Below, piece after piece: positions 12,410 to 24,605 of a stretch of 64,000 bases of DNA. The position numbers were made by a program, and so were the translations under genes. Location of the stretch: contig SAUG01000050.1 of assembly GCA_011316305.1 (NCBI GenBank), positions 554,510 through 618,509 on the forward strand, read 5' to 3'. The notes beneath the pieces were generated by a model that was not told the DNA's origin, made no database searches, and saw only the letters and a list, made by a program, of their open reading frames with translations. Position 1 is the stretch's first letter; each line of letters begins with the position of its first letter. This DNA comes from Rusavskia elegans. Taxonomy: Eukaryota > Ascomycota > Lecanoromycetes > Teloschistales > Teloschistaceae.

Positions 12410-14090
12410 GGCACGATGGCGCATATGTATGTATATATAGAGCTTTGATGTCTTCAGCAAATCCAAAAATGTAAACCCATTGAACGGATCTAGGGCTTCC
12501 ATGGCATTCCTCCCCAATTCTGGTTTTTTATTAGGTTGCTCTCACCACTTTAGAGATCTTGGAACATCGACATGCGGACCCTCGTAGCTTCGATATCGTC
12601 ACAATTCCTCCATTACTACATGATCCAATGTGTTAACAAAACAAGAACCATCCCATTCTCTGTCTAACTTACCCTTTCTGCCCCCTCTTCCTTATGCCAT
12701 GCAGCTCAATTTCCACCCCTTCAAAAGCCTCCCCACCCTATCGGGCCACACAGAAAATGCATAGTGGGGCAGATGCTTGGCGGGAGACTCAGGGGTAAAC
12801 CGATTTAAAAGGACTATAATTACTCTGCCGTTTATAAAGTCTAAAGATATTAAAGTCCTTCTATAGCTAGGAGACCCTAGGGTTTGTGTGGTGCTGTTAT
12901 GCGGCAAGCCTGTCCTCACTACGCATTTTCAAAGTGGCAGACCAAGCCACCCTCTGCCTAACCCTTTATACATTCCTGCACTTCGCCAGCCCTGCAACCC
13001 CCCATTTAGATAGTTAATCTCGGTAGAACTTCGGCGCTACCCTCATCAACATTATCTTCACCCTACTCCTTTTGCCTCGAGCTTCAAAATTGGAAAAATT
13101 AGCTGCAGTGACAAAAGTATTATCATGACACACTTTACAGATGCACAAGCGCCAAAAGTCAACATTATTCCCAATCTAAAATCCTTCTACCAGTACACAT
13201 ACATGTGGCTGAATGCTGAGACCACTAACCCTTTTCCCCCGAAACCCCATGTTCCTCCAATCAACCCTTTCAGCTGCCTTTCCATCCACGTTGTCAGAAA
13301 TCAAGACTCTGGTGGGGTAGTAGATAGAACACAAGTTCGGAGAAAGCCATGGGCATCGAATGTAGACGCATAGTCATGTGGCGATGACTCAGTGTTCGTG
13401 CTCATCCATTGAACGATTGACGTGGGAGAGAGTGCGTTTTCCTTCGTGTATTGTAATCGGATGGGTGTGTGTCAAGTGGCATTTGCTGCGAGTAGCGTTT
13501 TTGGGGGTGGTTGTTTGTGTATGGAAGGATCTTCACTTTAGGGTTTTGGTTGATGCAGAAGGAAGTCGGCTACCTGGTTGGGGTATTTCCTTGTAGGAAG
13601 ACATCGTCCTCCTGGCTGGATTAATTATTCCATCAAATAGGAACATTCGGCTGACTCATCGGACAGATGATGTGTCTTGATGGAAAGAAAAATGTCGAGA
13701 AGAGAGGAATGCTATGGAGCACCGTCTTAGCAGAGTCTCTTTCCCGTGAGGAAGAGGCAACGGAGATACTATGAGCAGTATAGCGGAAAGGGGGTGCTTG
13801 GTTGCCCAGTATTGGGTTCCACTTGCGCTCTCCGTGGACGAAGAGCGCAGCCAGCTGCTTATGCTGTGCGATCAAGGGATACTTATTTGACATAGGTTGG
13901 TGAGGCTGGTATCCGATACGTTGAATGTCACAGATGTTGGATGCCCTGGTAGTGCACCTGATAATCCCATTCAATTCTCAACCATCCCGTGGTTTTGGGG
14001 AGCTGAACGTCCAGTCTTCTGGAAGTGGATCGGTGGTGAGGCGATTGGAGGCAATAAGCCAAAGAGGGGAGCCCTTTGTGGTAGTGATAC
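12410..14090. other. Gene-free interval with a TpA-rich stretch
   Basis: No supported gene. The stretch around 12790-12910 is rich in TpA and CTAG words (TTTATAAAGTCTAAAG, CTATAGCTAGG) and contains short inverted words AGGACT/AGTCCT. This resembles a decayed transposable-element remnant after RIP-like mutation; that is inference only. The rest shows no pattern. Confidence 0.4.
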
Positions 14091-17000
14091 CTAGGTGTTG
14101 GAGGTATTGACCGGACCCTTCAACAAGCTTTTGTCAAAGAAGTAAAACTTCGGCAGTCTAGATATCCCGTCTGGCAAGCTACCCCATAGTACACGTTCAG
14201 ATGTACCATCCTCTTTGTCTATGACATGATACCTGTCTCGCCAGAGAAGGTCATCAATGCCTCTCCGCACGTCTTGCAGCCGGTTTTGAAGTTCAGGCTT
14301 CACGTTTGAATCAGCGCCTGCTGCCAAAAGTATATGAGCTGCAAATCCATAACCTTTCTCCAAAGCTGCCTCTAAAGCGGTGTTTCCTTGTTCCTCCGGA
14401 TTATTCACATCAGCACCACCTTCAAGGAGAACGCGAATATTGTCTCTGCGATCGTATCTAGCGGCGGTACGTAACGGACTTCCGTATATACCTCCAAGTA
14501 CATTTACCTGTGCTCCATGTTGCATCAGAAGGCGTACTACAGAATGAGAGTCCGCCCAACCTTTTACACACGCAGTCTGGAGTGCGCTGCCACATATGCC
14601 TGCTCGTATATTGACGTCCGCTCCGGCCGCAAGCAGGGTTTGAACTGCATCCAGATGACCTAAGTACGACGCTGCAGATAGGGCAGTCCCGAAATTGCTA
14701 TCCGTATGGAGGTTGACGTTTGCGCCCCAATCGATAAGTAAACGTAGAATTGGCAGATTACCACTGTGAGCAGCGATTTGCAAAGCTGTTTCAGCATAGC
14801 GGCGTTTCGCAAATCTTGTATCATCTTTGCTGCTGGGGATGAGTGCATTCACATCAAACCCAGCAACAAGCAGAAGCCTCACGCTTTCTTCATGTCTCGA
14901 CGTGATAGCAGTTCTAAATGCCTCTCTATTAGTATCGAGGCTTGCTGGAGTTCCGCTGGAAAGCAGTAATTGCACCATCTCCGCATGCCCTCCGCTCAAG
15001 GCAAAATCTAGCGCAGTGGCAGGATCCTCCGATGTTTCAAATTCGGTTATGGCGTCGACATTGGCTCCTTTGGCAATCAAAATGCGTGCTATGGGAAGGT
15101 GATTTTCTCTGGCAGCGGCCATCAAAGCCGTCTTGGAGTACCTGAGAGGCCCCATAAGATCAACATCGGCTCCTTCGTCTAGCAGGAGCTCCACCACCTC
15201 GGTAAAGCCGCTGCTTGCTGCGAGAGACAACGGGCTCTCCTCTGCACCGACTGTAATGTTGACGTTTGCACCGAAGCCGATAAGCAGTTTGACGAGCTCA
15301 GGATCGCCAAGACGTGCAGCCATTTGCAGTGGAGTAGAGCGACCGGATTGATGGTTGTTGACATCAACACCCTGCTGAAGCAGATACATTACGAGTCTTT
15401 GTAGTCTTTGTTCTATCGCGTATGTAAGACGACCTGGTGTCCGTCCGATGATCGCAACGTCCCCATGATATCTTTCCCATGGGCGATCTACGAAAAAGTA
15501 CCAAGTCTCGAAAGTATCAGGCTCGAAGGCTTCAACCATAAGTTGAAAGAATTGCTCGGAAATTTTCCCAGAGACATTTGCATGTCCAGCCCAATAAGTC
15601 GAAGCGTAGAATAACAGAGGAAGAGCAGCCCTCACTTCGCTTTGGATTTTGCAAGTTATTTTCTTCCTCTTTTCGCCAGTTGTGTTGGTCAGATTTTTGC
15701 CCAGCCCAATCACTGTGTCAAGTAATTTCGCACCATTTACATCACAGCTATCCTTCGCATGCAAGAGGTAAATGAGACAGTCCTGTGCGATGCTGTCATG
15801 AGCGTCAGCATAGCCGACAACTGGTGTTGCCAGGTTTTGATTAGACATAAGGTACTCCAAAACAGATAGATGCACAAAACGAATTGAACCTTTTAACTGC
15901 CGTCTAGATCGATCATCCCGAGGAAGGACCTCAATTAGATGCGAGCAGATTTTGATGACGTCTTCTTGCTCAATGAGACGGCGCTTTGGATCGAATCGAG
16001 GATTGGCGGTAAGGTCAATAGCTAAGACGTCCACCAGCTCATTGAGGTATGGTGGTCTCGAACAATAGATGATCCATCGAAAAGCCTTGATCGCCAGTTT
16101 TCTATGAGCCAATGCTGTACTACCGAGAATTCGGGTATATGTGCCATTCAGCGTTGCTGGCAACGTTTTGAGAGCTGTCATCAACTCATCTGGTGTGTAA
16201 CAAACTCGTAAAGCATCAAGTTGACGATCAGCCAAAAGAAACCTGGGAGTTACATCAGTGACATACTGTCAAGGGTGGGATTTAGGATCTATACATTCCG
16301 TCGGCTTTCTTCATCAAATGGCGCTCTATATTTTCCAGCGCTTTGGTGTCCTTCTGCCATCTTTTCAGATCTGCATCAAGCACTAACCTGCTACGAATGT
16401 GGTTCCTTATGTCTTCGGTGTTGAGGGATCTTTGAATATTCGTGATGTACTTTTTGTGGCTTAGTGATTCCATAGTCGTCCGTATATCTGTCTCACTTCG
16501 GCTCGTCAACAACATGTGGAACTCAGTCTGATGCCAAGATCCAATGCCCTTAATAAGTCTCATGAGCTCTCCTCGGGAATTGCACTCATCCAGAGCATCG
16601 AGGACAATGAAGGTTGTGCCACAGATTCCGACCATTGATCGTAGAAGATTCGACAGCGCGTCAAGGCTGGGCTGCTTCAGCCCTTTGTCATTGGCGAGAT
16701 ACAGCCCTTCCAGCATCTTGAGGCATTCCGGGTTCTGATTCGATAATTGTCGTAGCAGTGAACGGATCATCTTCGCACAGTCCTGTCTGTCCGAACTCTT
16801 GACGCCGAAATAGAAATAGAAACAGGCGAGAGTGCTCGGTGGCGTCGTGCAACATTTCGAAAGATCGTCTATGATAGTAGAAGCCAAAATGGTTTTTCCG
16901 CATCCAGGTATTCCGTGAAGCCAATATACAGAATGTGGTTGGATCTTCCACTCAGTGTACTCTGGACTGTCGATGAACCATTTGCCAGTTGCTGTCGCTC

Positions 17001-17682
17001 CTTTTTTCTCCGACGCTTGATAATGATTGAGGGCTGCATCTGGGGCATTGAGCCATTTGATGATGTGATCATTTTTCAGATCCTCTTGAATGCTCTGTGC
17101 TAGCTGATCAACATTTTGTATCCGCGCATTGGTGTCCATGGCCAGATTCCTATAGTAGGAATTAGCAGAGTGATGACATGAAGCGTTACGAAAAGATAGC
17201 TATGGTACGTACGCTGCGTCAAGCCTGAGCCCCGAGGCTATGGCACCTCTGAGATTTTTGATTCTTTGAATACTTTTGGTAATCGCCGACTCTTTGAAAG
17301 GCCAAGCCAATCGTCGGACGGTGACACGTCCTTTCCATCCATGTGGACCTCCTTCCAGTCGCTCCAGCTCCTGGACAAGTGATACCAACTCCCGTTGGCA
17401 GCAAGCGAGCGGTGATGAATTGTCGTCAAGATCAGTGAGGCGCTGCAAAATGGGCAATCTTGATGTTGGCCCTGGATCATGTATTGACCATGGATCATGA
17501 CTGATCTCGACTCGGTTCGATAGAGCGACGTAATCTTCCAACTCGTTTCGTACACTCTGAAGTTCTTTTCTTAGGGTGGAGAGGTCATCTGAGGCATCGT
17601 TCAGTTTCACGATGTAGCTCACGATCCTAGTAGCGGCCTCGATGACAGTGACGACGCTTGCTGTGATGCTGAGGGGATCCAT
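14091..17682 (-). CDS. NLR-like STAND protein: HeLo-like N-domain, NACHT, ankyrin repeats (copy 1)
   Basis: Predicted cytosolic STAND receptor of the fungal NOD-like class, likely acting in non-self recognition or programmed cell death. Exons in coding order are 17682-17213, 17149-16295 and 16242-14091, giving 1158 aa. Exon 1 (residues 1-156) is the fungal STAND N-terminal helical domain (starts MDPLSITASVVTVIEA). Exon 2 (157-441) is the NACHT core, with P-loop GIPGCGKT at 236-243, Walker B-like FIVLDALDEC and sensor LLTSRSE. Exon 3 holds a winged-helix/arm region (to about 725), about ten ankyrin repeats (about 725-1110, e.g. TPLQMAARLGDPELVKLLI) and a short tail. Both introns are phase 2 and sit at domain borders. 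No frameshift is seen. The repeats are divergent from each other, so there is no sign of recent repeat homogenisation. A paralogue lies at 31322-35133. Confidence 0.9.
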
Positions 17683-18726
17683 AGGCCAAAGGGTTGCTTG
17701 CTAATCCTCGTAATCGATCGTGATGAGCGCGGACGACACTCGGTACAGGATTTCGTTTCAACGGAAGCCCAGATGGAGGTGTACGATTGCGACTCAAGCA
17801 GTGCGATCGGGCTTTGGAATGAAAGGGCTGAATACCAAAAAAGAGATACCCTCAAAGAGGACCAACCTAAACAGCACCTGAAAAGAGGCAGAAAGAGACT
17901 CACATACAGCATTCAGCTTCGTCAACCCCAACGCTTGACCCACCCTCTCACCCACCTCCTCAACTCATCCCCAATAATGCTCATACCCGCCTCCATCAAC
18001 CCATCCCCAACAATGCTCCTACCCGCCTCCATCACCACACAAAACTCAATCCTCACACAAATCGCCCCTCACGCATTGACACACCATTCCACAACACCCA
18101 CCCCACCACTCTCAACCGCAGATAGCGAATCACAAGATAACGGTCTTCATGCAACTGTCCTCAAAGCCACAAACATTGGCATCTGCAGCTGCCGTGACCT
18201 CCGAGAAGGAGGGGTTGTGCCATGTTTGGAAGGCGGTGTGGGCGAATCGTGGGACACCATTAGACGTAGCCTAGTTGGCATTGCAGACAGAGCAACAGTG
18301 ACATCTTTAGAATGGAGTCGAGATTCTTGACACGAACGCTGCGAAGCGCCGGTGACATGCGCGGAGGAGTAATTTGATTACCATGCGAGATTGAGGTACG
18401 ACGGTAGGGTTTGCCCTAAGTTTCTTTGCCCAGGTACCCCTATCATGGCGGAGTTCTATATTTGCAGCAGACGTGTATATGGGACAGAGAAGACTCTGCT
18501 AAGGGAAGGCATTGAGAGGATCATTAGCGCTGGGGAAACCAATTTACTCATACATACTCATCCCAAATCAATATCGTAAAGAGTGTTTCTAAGTATACAA
18601 GAACAATATTCTCCAGAAAGAAATCTCACAATCGCTGTACCCAATTTCCAATGTCCGTCCATATCGTATATCACATTCAAGAAAGCCCAGCTTCGGAATC
18701 CCGTACTCCATACTTATTTCCCCGTA
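17683..18726. other. Intergenic region upstream of NLR copy 1
   Basis: Presumed promoter of the NLR gene plus unassigned sequence. It contains a 36-bp tandem duplication (17965-18036). An open frame spans the duplication on the + strand but has no recognisable domain, so no gene is called. Confidence 0.4.
17965..18036. repeat. 36-bp tandem duplication, two units
   Basis: Units 17965-18000 and 18001-18036 differ at four of 36 positions. The unit length is a multiple of three, so it would keep frame if translated. The function is unknown. Confidence 0.8.
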
Positions 18727-19355
18727 TCATGCGTCCCAGTGCCTCAACACAATCGCCAAAACCCTCGTCCACTCACCCTCACACGCACCCGCGAGCTTGT
18801 GGATCTCAGTCGAAGTTGGTTTGCGACCGCCCCACATCGCAGGCTTCGCTGCCAGAGCGCGCGCATGCGTAGGAATAAGTCCCTGATCCTTCACCCTCCT
18901 CAAAACACCGTGGCAATAGTTTCCAGAGCCTTTGTTTACACCCCTCTTGGCCTCCTCCAAACAGCTTTCACTGAAAGGGTAATTCTTCGTCAAGCCGCGG
19001 AGTTCGTTGAGGAGGGAGTGGTAGTCGACGTAGTAGACCCAGGCTTCGTTGAGCGTTTTTGTGATTTCGGGTTTGTTGGGGGTGGAGGGCGGGAGGGACG
19101 CGATCAACCGTTCTGTGCGGCGGAGAGCGGGCAGGGTGTTGATTGTACGGGAGCGGAGGGAGTGTAGGAGAGCGGGGAGGGAGGTCTAAAATTCGATTCG
19201 ATGGTTAGCGTGGCTTTTGGATAGCTCGTGGGTGGGGGAAAGTGGGGTTCATGGTTGACGGATGTGTAAGGCATGATGATTACCCCTCGCAAAGCAACCA
19301 AACGAATGGCGCTTTGTAAGTAAAGGCTGTAAGCAAGCACAATGCTAAACGTCAT
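18727..19355 (-). CDS. Hypothetical protein, 176 aa
   Basis: I do not recognise the family. The proposed exons in coding order are 19355-19284 and 19185-18727, with a 98-bp intron (GTAATC...TTTTAG, phase 0). The first exon encodes a hydrophobic, helix-like N-terminus (MTFSIVLAYSLYLQSAIRLV). The second encodes a predicted helical region with aromatic and basic residues (AWVYYVDYHSLLNELRGL) and a single Cys-containing central part, and ends in LRHWDA. The second exon shows the same C-rich start and G-rich end seen in confirmed genes nearby, which supports it being coding. The N-terminal exon is the weaker part of the model. Confidence 0.5.
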
Positions 19356-19457
19356 CGTACCGCCAAGGCGTTGGGGGCAGAAAATTGTGTGGCATAGGGG
19401 AATATCTCAAATACATGCAGCGAATTGGATTCTTGATGACAATGATGATTGCTTTGC

Positions 19458-19889
19458 TTATGATATCGGAAACAGAAGCTTTGAGAAGCTTGGTTGACGT
19501 ACGGTATTCACAGGATTGGCATTTGACGTTGTACTTCCTGCTCCGACCTGATAATCCTGCCGTCCTGGAGAGCTGTAAACGGAGTCACGATCCGATGCTG
19601 AAGAATATGTAGACATTGATGCTGCTGTTGGTGCTCGAGAGGCTGACGATGCGCTTGATGTTGCTGCTGTGGGATATCGAAGATTGGGAACTGCCAGGTA
19701 CTGGTTCGATGGATCCACTGATGCGTACGGTGACTGATATGGAGGAGACCTGGTCCTAACAAGGGATTCGATGTAGTTGCGGGCTGAAATGCTCTCCTGT
19801 GGTGCTCTGGATGAATTGGATGAGGAAGATGATCCTGTTCTTGCTGAGGCCCGTTGTCTCGGATTTCGAGATGATGAATGATAAGACAT
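19458..19889 (-). CDS. Ser-rich low-complexity hypothetical protein, 143 aa
   Basis: An ATG-initiated frame (start 19889) encodes a Ser/Ala/Arg-rich polypeptide beginning MSYHSSSRNPRQR. It has runs of Ser and no membrane segment or known motif. It could be a disordered regulatory protein or a chance frame; there is no splice evidence either way. Confidence 0.3.
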   Translation of the reverse strand: MSYHSSSRNPRQRASARTGSSSSSNSSRAPQESISARNYIESLVRTRSPPYQSPYASVDPSNQYLAVPNLRYPTAATSSASSASRAPTAASMSTYSSASDRDSVYSSPGRQDYQVGAGSTTSNANPVNTVRQPSFSKLLFPIS

Positions 19890-20030
19890 GTTGAAACAGG
19901 GATCCCAGGTTATATAGCCTCTCTGCTCAATGAAACCAGGCTGTAAGGAGAAGTTGATGACAAAGTCCGAACGGGAATCAGGTAATCGAAAATACGAGAT
20001 CTGAGTAGACGGTATCTTAGGAGCAGTCAA

Positions 20031-21984
20031 AATGGCTTTGGAATAGCTTTGAAATCAAGTCAAATCCAAAGATAACACCAAGAGTGTAACAGTAAAATCT
20101 GGTCAAGCCAAACAAGGAAAGAAGGAGAAAGAGTCAGAGATTTGTCAAGATGTTGCATTAGCTCTTGACGAAGGTGAGTCTCAACAGAGATGGACTTAGG
20201 GTTTTATGAAACTTCTCTGGAAGAAATTCAAAGTTATCTCCTGACTTGATTGACAAATAGCCACACTGTTCTCCTGAAAGACTCACCGCACCTCACCTCG
20301 TAAAGGTGATTCTGCTCCACAAATGACTAGATCTTGTCAGCGGCGGAGAATAGAAGCCGTGGAACGGGTTTCAAATCCCGAGTCGCACTGCGATTGGTAC
20401 AAGAGATGGTGATGCCGCGTGGGCTGTACATGAAGTAGGAGATTGACCGGATGCATGTCCAAAGCTCGTTAGCGGAGAGTTCAGGTGTCGGCAAGCCTTC
20501 TTGAGAGTGACGCTCGGCAGCATGTCTACCGAATAGTAAGGCATATGGCGCAGCGTGGCAGCTGCACGTAGTCACGGCGACCGAGTGCAGGTGAGACATT
20601 GTTTGGAGATTGAGCTGGCGGTGTCGAGAACCACTGCGAGTCGAGGGGAGGTCAAAGCCAAGCAACGATATCCGACTCATGAGGCGTATCTTTGGCAACG
20701 TCATGGTTCACTGCCTCAATGGAACGAACGAATGCTGCTTATAGCTCGGTTGGTATCATCGTCAACACATCATCTTTTCAACGACAGCGCGTCGTTAACG
20801 TTGGCCAATCAAGTGGAAAGGTTGAGGCATTTTAGCATTTGCAGATCCGGAATAATCTGCCAAGTCTGATTACTGCTCGTTGCAGGTCTATTAAGAGCAT
20901 TTCGATGCCAGAAAAAGCTGTCAGCACTACCATATCCGCCTAGATTAGCCCTAGAGCTAGATCCCTTAATAGACCCTATCTAGGCCCTGCTGCCCCAAAG
21001 CATGCGCAGGCCATTATTCAGTACAACAAAAATGCCTCGAATGGTTTAGTCGTCGAAGCTGAGTCTCCAGTATCGTATCAAGTGAGAATCGTGCTGCCGT
21101 GAGATTCCACGTCCAGATGGAATGGGGCTGTGAATCAGCATGACTCCGTAGTCTCTGAAGCTTCGTCGACGCTGATGCCCCGTCTCTTGTCTCAGATGCA
21201 CATCGGAACCTCGGCACCTTCCGCGTCTCCAGCGCTTTCTTTGCACCTACACATCCATTGATTGGTATTACCTGGCCCGGAGCAGCGTCAATACCACGTG
21301 TTACATGTGCAAGCCACATGGCATGTATGTCTTGCGGCCGCATCATCATGACAAAGGTACGTAATCTGACATCTGCTCGGGCCGCCTTATCTCCGTTCTT
21401 TCACCACGACACTTCGGCGAGCAGGAATACCATAAGACATACAAACGGTGGAGGCCTGTTCCGCAGAAATATCGGGCAATACGTGACTTGGTAGCTGCTC
21501 GTTTCACGGTACAAGCTCATTGCTACAGTTGATACGGCACTCTTTCGAAAATATTGAAGAAGGTCCGATGGCTTGCGAGCGACACCATCCGTTGGGCTGG
21601 GGAACCGACGACAGCGGTACCAAAATTAATGTAGTCCATCGCAGCTACCGATTCTGCGTGCTCGAGGATAGTGTCGACGTGGTCAAAATCCACTATTGAG
21701 TGAGTGGTGCCTTGCCGATGAATGAAAACCAGTATTAAGCTACATCTGCAGTACTGCAACACCAAGCCTGCTTGTTTTGAAGGCTCGTAGAGTTTCGTGA
21801 GGCACAGAAAGCGTGATCTGTGGAGATACAGGGCTTGCCACTGCTTGCTCGATCGTCTTCATCCGCGTCCGAGGGGGCGAGTTGAAGCATGAATGGACGA
21901 GGGCCGTATGTCGTGTTGTTCGGATGGAGCATTTTCAAGTGGGGATTGGGCTCCACAGGCCCCATCCGGTAATGCCATCATAAG
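20031..21984. other. Long non-coding interval
   Basis: No supported gene in about 2 kb. An ATG frame of 125 codons on the minus strand (20704-20327) has no recognisable feature. The segment 20930-21000 contains several CTAG words, similar in flavour to the TpA-rich stretch near 12.8 kb. Confidence 0.4.
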
Positions 21985-22845
21985 TCAGCTCCAGCTCATG
22001 CTCTCAATCCGAGCGGTTGACGTAGGGATTACGGTGGCCAAGCCGTCAACAGTACAGAAAGAGCTGGTCCTCGCGGCCGTAAGCCGGGATGACGACCATA
22101 ACGTGCCCCTGAAGAGAGGGCTGAGGCTCAATGTCAGCTCTCGGACTGTAGAACGCATGTAATATTTGGTGGAGTTGTATGTAAGCGCTGAGGGATCTAA
22201 ATGCAGGTAGTCGCTGATGACATTGGAGGATGCGAGATCAAACACGCTTGCGCTTGCGGCCTTAAAAAAGATACCCGCCATCTGTGCAACGTGAACAGGC
22301 GCGCATCGTCGGGGGGAAGATAACTCACCAATCACAGCTTCCTGGAGTACTTTGTAGAGCTCCTTCTGATAACGATCGGTACCAGTGTCGGAGGGATGGC
22401 TCAATCTTAACGTCCAGTCTGTATAACCGGAGTCGACCTCATCGGAAAGCGTCAGCTCACGTCCAAAGAATTCCATCGTCTTACCTTGACTATCGTGACA
22501 CACACTGTCAGCTTGACTCAACGATGTGATTCTATTGGGCCTGCATATTTAACTCATACACTGGTGAATAGGCAAATGTAAGGCTGCTAGTGTGACATCG
22601 AAGGTGAGAAGAAGGCATATTATTGTCGTGACTGATTTACAATCCCTCATTCTTTGCTCTAGAAAATACGCCTTCCGTTGACGCAGGGATGACAAGATCC
22701 CCAGCACAGCACCCGGGCTTCGAGGACGGAACGCCGGAAAAAGCTCTCCGAAGGACAGCGGGACACCCAAAAACTCCATGTTCGCATGTTCAATTTCTTC
22801 CCCGTTGGTTGAGAGGTTGGCGCCATGAGGAAACTCGGCGGTCAT
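21985..22845 (-). CDS. Possible multi-exon gene of unknown function (fragmentary evidence)
   Basis: Two stretches look protein-like but could not be joined. One starts at an ATG at 22845 (MTAEFPHGANLSTNGEEIEH...). The other starts at an ATG at 22476 (MEFFGRELTLSDEV...YTDWTLRLSHPSDTG). A good donor (GTGAGT at about 22327, minus strand) follows the second stretch, but the nearby acceptors give early stops. This could be a diverged or decayed gene or chance frames. No family is recognised. Confidence 0.22.
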
Positions 22846-22968
22846 TCGGAAAGACGGTAGACTACGAAAGTCGAGTCTCGTAAAAGCCCGGGCTCTCGGA
22901 TTGTGGTAGGCCTTTATTTCTTGCCAAAGTGCACAGCTATGGCGATCGTCAGTCTTGTTTGAAGCCAG

Positions 22969-23385
22969 TCAGGGTCGATGGGTCGACGAACAGAGAATGA
23001 TGATGATGATGATGGCAGCGATTGCAAGGGTGATATAGACCGACATGCGTACATTCTTCCACTTCAATTGTTTGAGCGCTCGGTTTGTGCCCCGGTGGAA
23101 TTTACTGGCATTTTCTTTCAATTTATCGGTCTGATCCACCATGTGGTCAATTTGTCCACCTCGCTCCTCTGTTCGCAGTATATTCTGTCTCATAACGTTG
23201 ACGGTGTCGTTGATTTGCTAATTGAGCGACCAGTCAGCATCGTCATCACAGGCTGTACGTTGGTTTGATGCACGTACTGCTTGGAGAGCAGCGGTTCTGT
23301 CGTTACCGTCATGCTGAGCGTTGGGCCCCGGAGTTCCACGACCCGAAGGGATGTAGGGGTCGTATGGCTGCTCGTGGTTTGCCAT
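22969..23385 (-). CDS. SNC1: Synaptobrevin-like R-SNARE (Snc1/2 type)
   Basis: Vesicle R-SNARE for secretory-vesicle and endosome fusion with the plasma membrane. Exons in coding order are 23385-23278 and 23217-22969, giving 118 aa; the 60-bp intron has donor GTACGT, branch GCTGAC and acceptor TTAG. The N-terminus is short and variable (ANHEQPYDPYIPSGRGTPG). It leads into the SNARE motif TAALQAQINDTVNVMRQNI. The zero-layer arginine lies in KFHRGTNR, then a WKN juxtamembrane segment and a C-terminal anchor. The anchor contains six consecutive Ile residues encoded by an ATC repeat. It ends in LCSSTHRP, slightly longer on the luminal side than usual, so a missed 3' exon is possible. Confidence 0.88.
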
Positions 23386-24605
23386 TGTGGTACTGGATGC
23401 TGAAGACGGAGCTCGGGTGGATGTCGGCTAGAATTGGTACAGCGGTCTCAGTCGACGATGGCTTCCGTTGGCAACCGGGCGGTGGCGATCCTACACTGAC
23501 CAGAACAGCAATGTAGGCGACAATGGGTCTCGAACCTTTTCTGTGGTGAGCCGACTCGGTGTCTGGATCGATAGGGGGCAAGGAGCGTTGATGTGGATGG
23601 ATGTAATGGAATAATTGAAGGGTAGGTGTGAGTGTTTGCGCAACAGTCAGCAGAAGAGCATTTGGCGCGATTTCACCTCATCACTTTGTTCACTTCGGGA
23701 CAAGTCAGATCACGTGCATGCATCTCATTGAGCTAAGTATCCAACATGAGCCCCTTTGGCAGGCGTGGCCTTCACCATTGTGGCAACATCAGAGGCTGAC
23801 CTGATGCTGACAGTGTGCATCGACATCCCAATGTCATGAGAACTACTGGAGAGGTCTACCGGAACAGAAGTCCAAGAGCCTTGTTATTAATCCAAGAGCC
23901 TTGTTATTAATCAAAGTTCCTTAGGTTGAAGAAAAGGAGTCCGCAGCTATTCTTAGAAGCCAAGCAATGGAAGTCCTCGTATTGAGAACGAAAGGAATGG
24001 ATACCCTTCCGTGTAACCTCAGCAACACGAACGTTCCAGCATCGTCATCCACCTTGCAGCATATCCCGATACCTTTTCACATTGATTCAGGCATTACAAG
24101 GTTGGCGAATCTATCAGAAGTGAAGGGCTAAAGCACTCCGTACCTGGCGGCAAACGACAAGCACGCTAGACCGAGCTCAGTTGGCCGTGGAGCTCGCCCA
24201 GCAACGGAATACCCGCAAGCCGCGTCATACTCCGTACCACTACAAAGATACAAGATTCAAGAGTCGAACTCCCTGCTATCTCCGTTGCACAACACTACTT
24301 TCACTCGCTTTCCTCCTCGGCTTTTTAGCAGAAATCACCTTCACTTTCTTTCACATTCGTTTCGGCACTTGACTCTGGTTGCAAGACGAATTTTTGCAGA
24401 TCACTCGTTATCATCCACCCACAGGCAGCTCCGTCCTTATCTTGACGCCGGAGTACACTCATCCTGAATTCCAATACCATCCATCATCTCGATGGCTGGA
24501 TTGTATTTCCCTTGACCACTGGCTCCCCGAAAGTGTGTCAACGGATCCTGCGAACGGCCTGGGCCACGCCTACCCTCAAACACATCATCATAATCCTTCG
24601 GCAAC
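23386..24605. other. Divergent intergenic region between R-SNARE and GH76 genes
   Basis: Likely two promoters. It contains a perfect 20-bp tandem duplication (23871-23910). No gene is supported; open frames at 24.2-24.6 kb lie in the GH76 leader. Confidence 0.5.
23871..23910. repeat. Perfect 20-bp tandem duplication
   Basis: TCCAAGAGCCTTGTTATTAA occurs twice back-to-back with no mismatch. It is a recent slippage product or a doubled regulatory site in the divergent promoter. Confidence 0.85.

Noticed and set aside
20340..20400. B-box-like word GGTTTCAAATCCC suggestive of a tRNA
   Set aside because: No A-box lies at the right distance and no cloverleaf stems form around it.
24240..24300. Minus-strand GAGTTCGACTC suggestive of a tRNA T-arm
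   Set aside because: Only three of five T-stem pairs form and there is no D-arm or acceptor stem.
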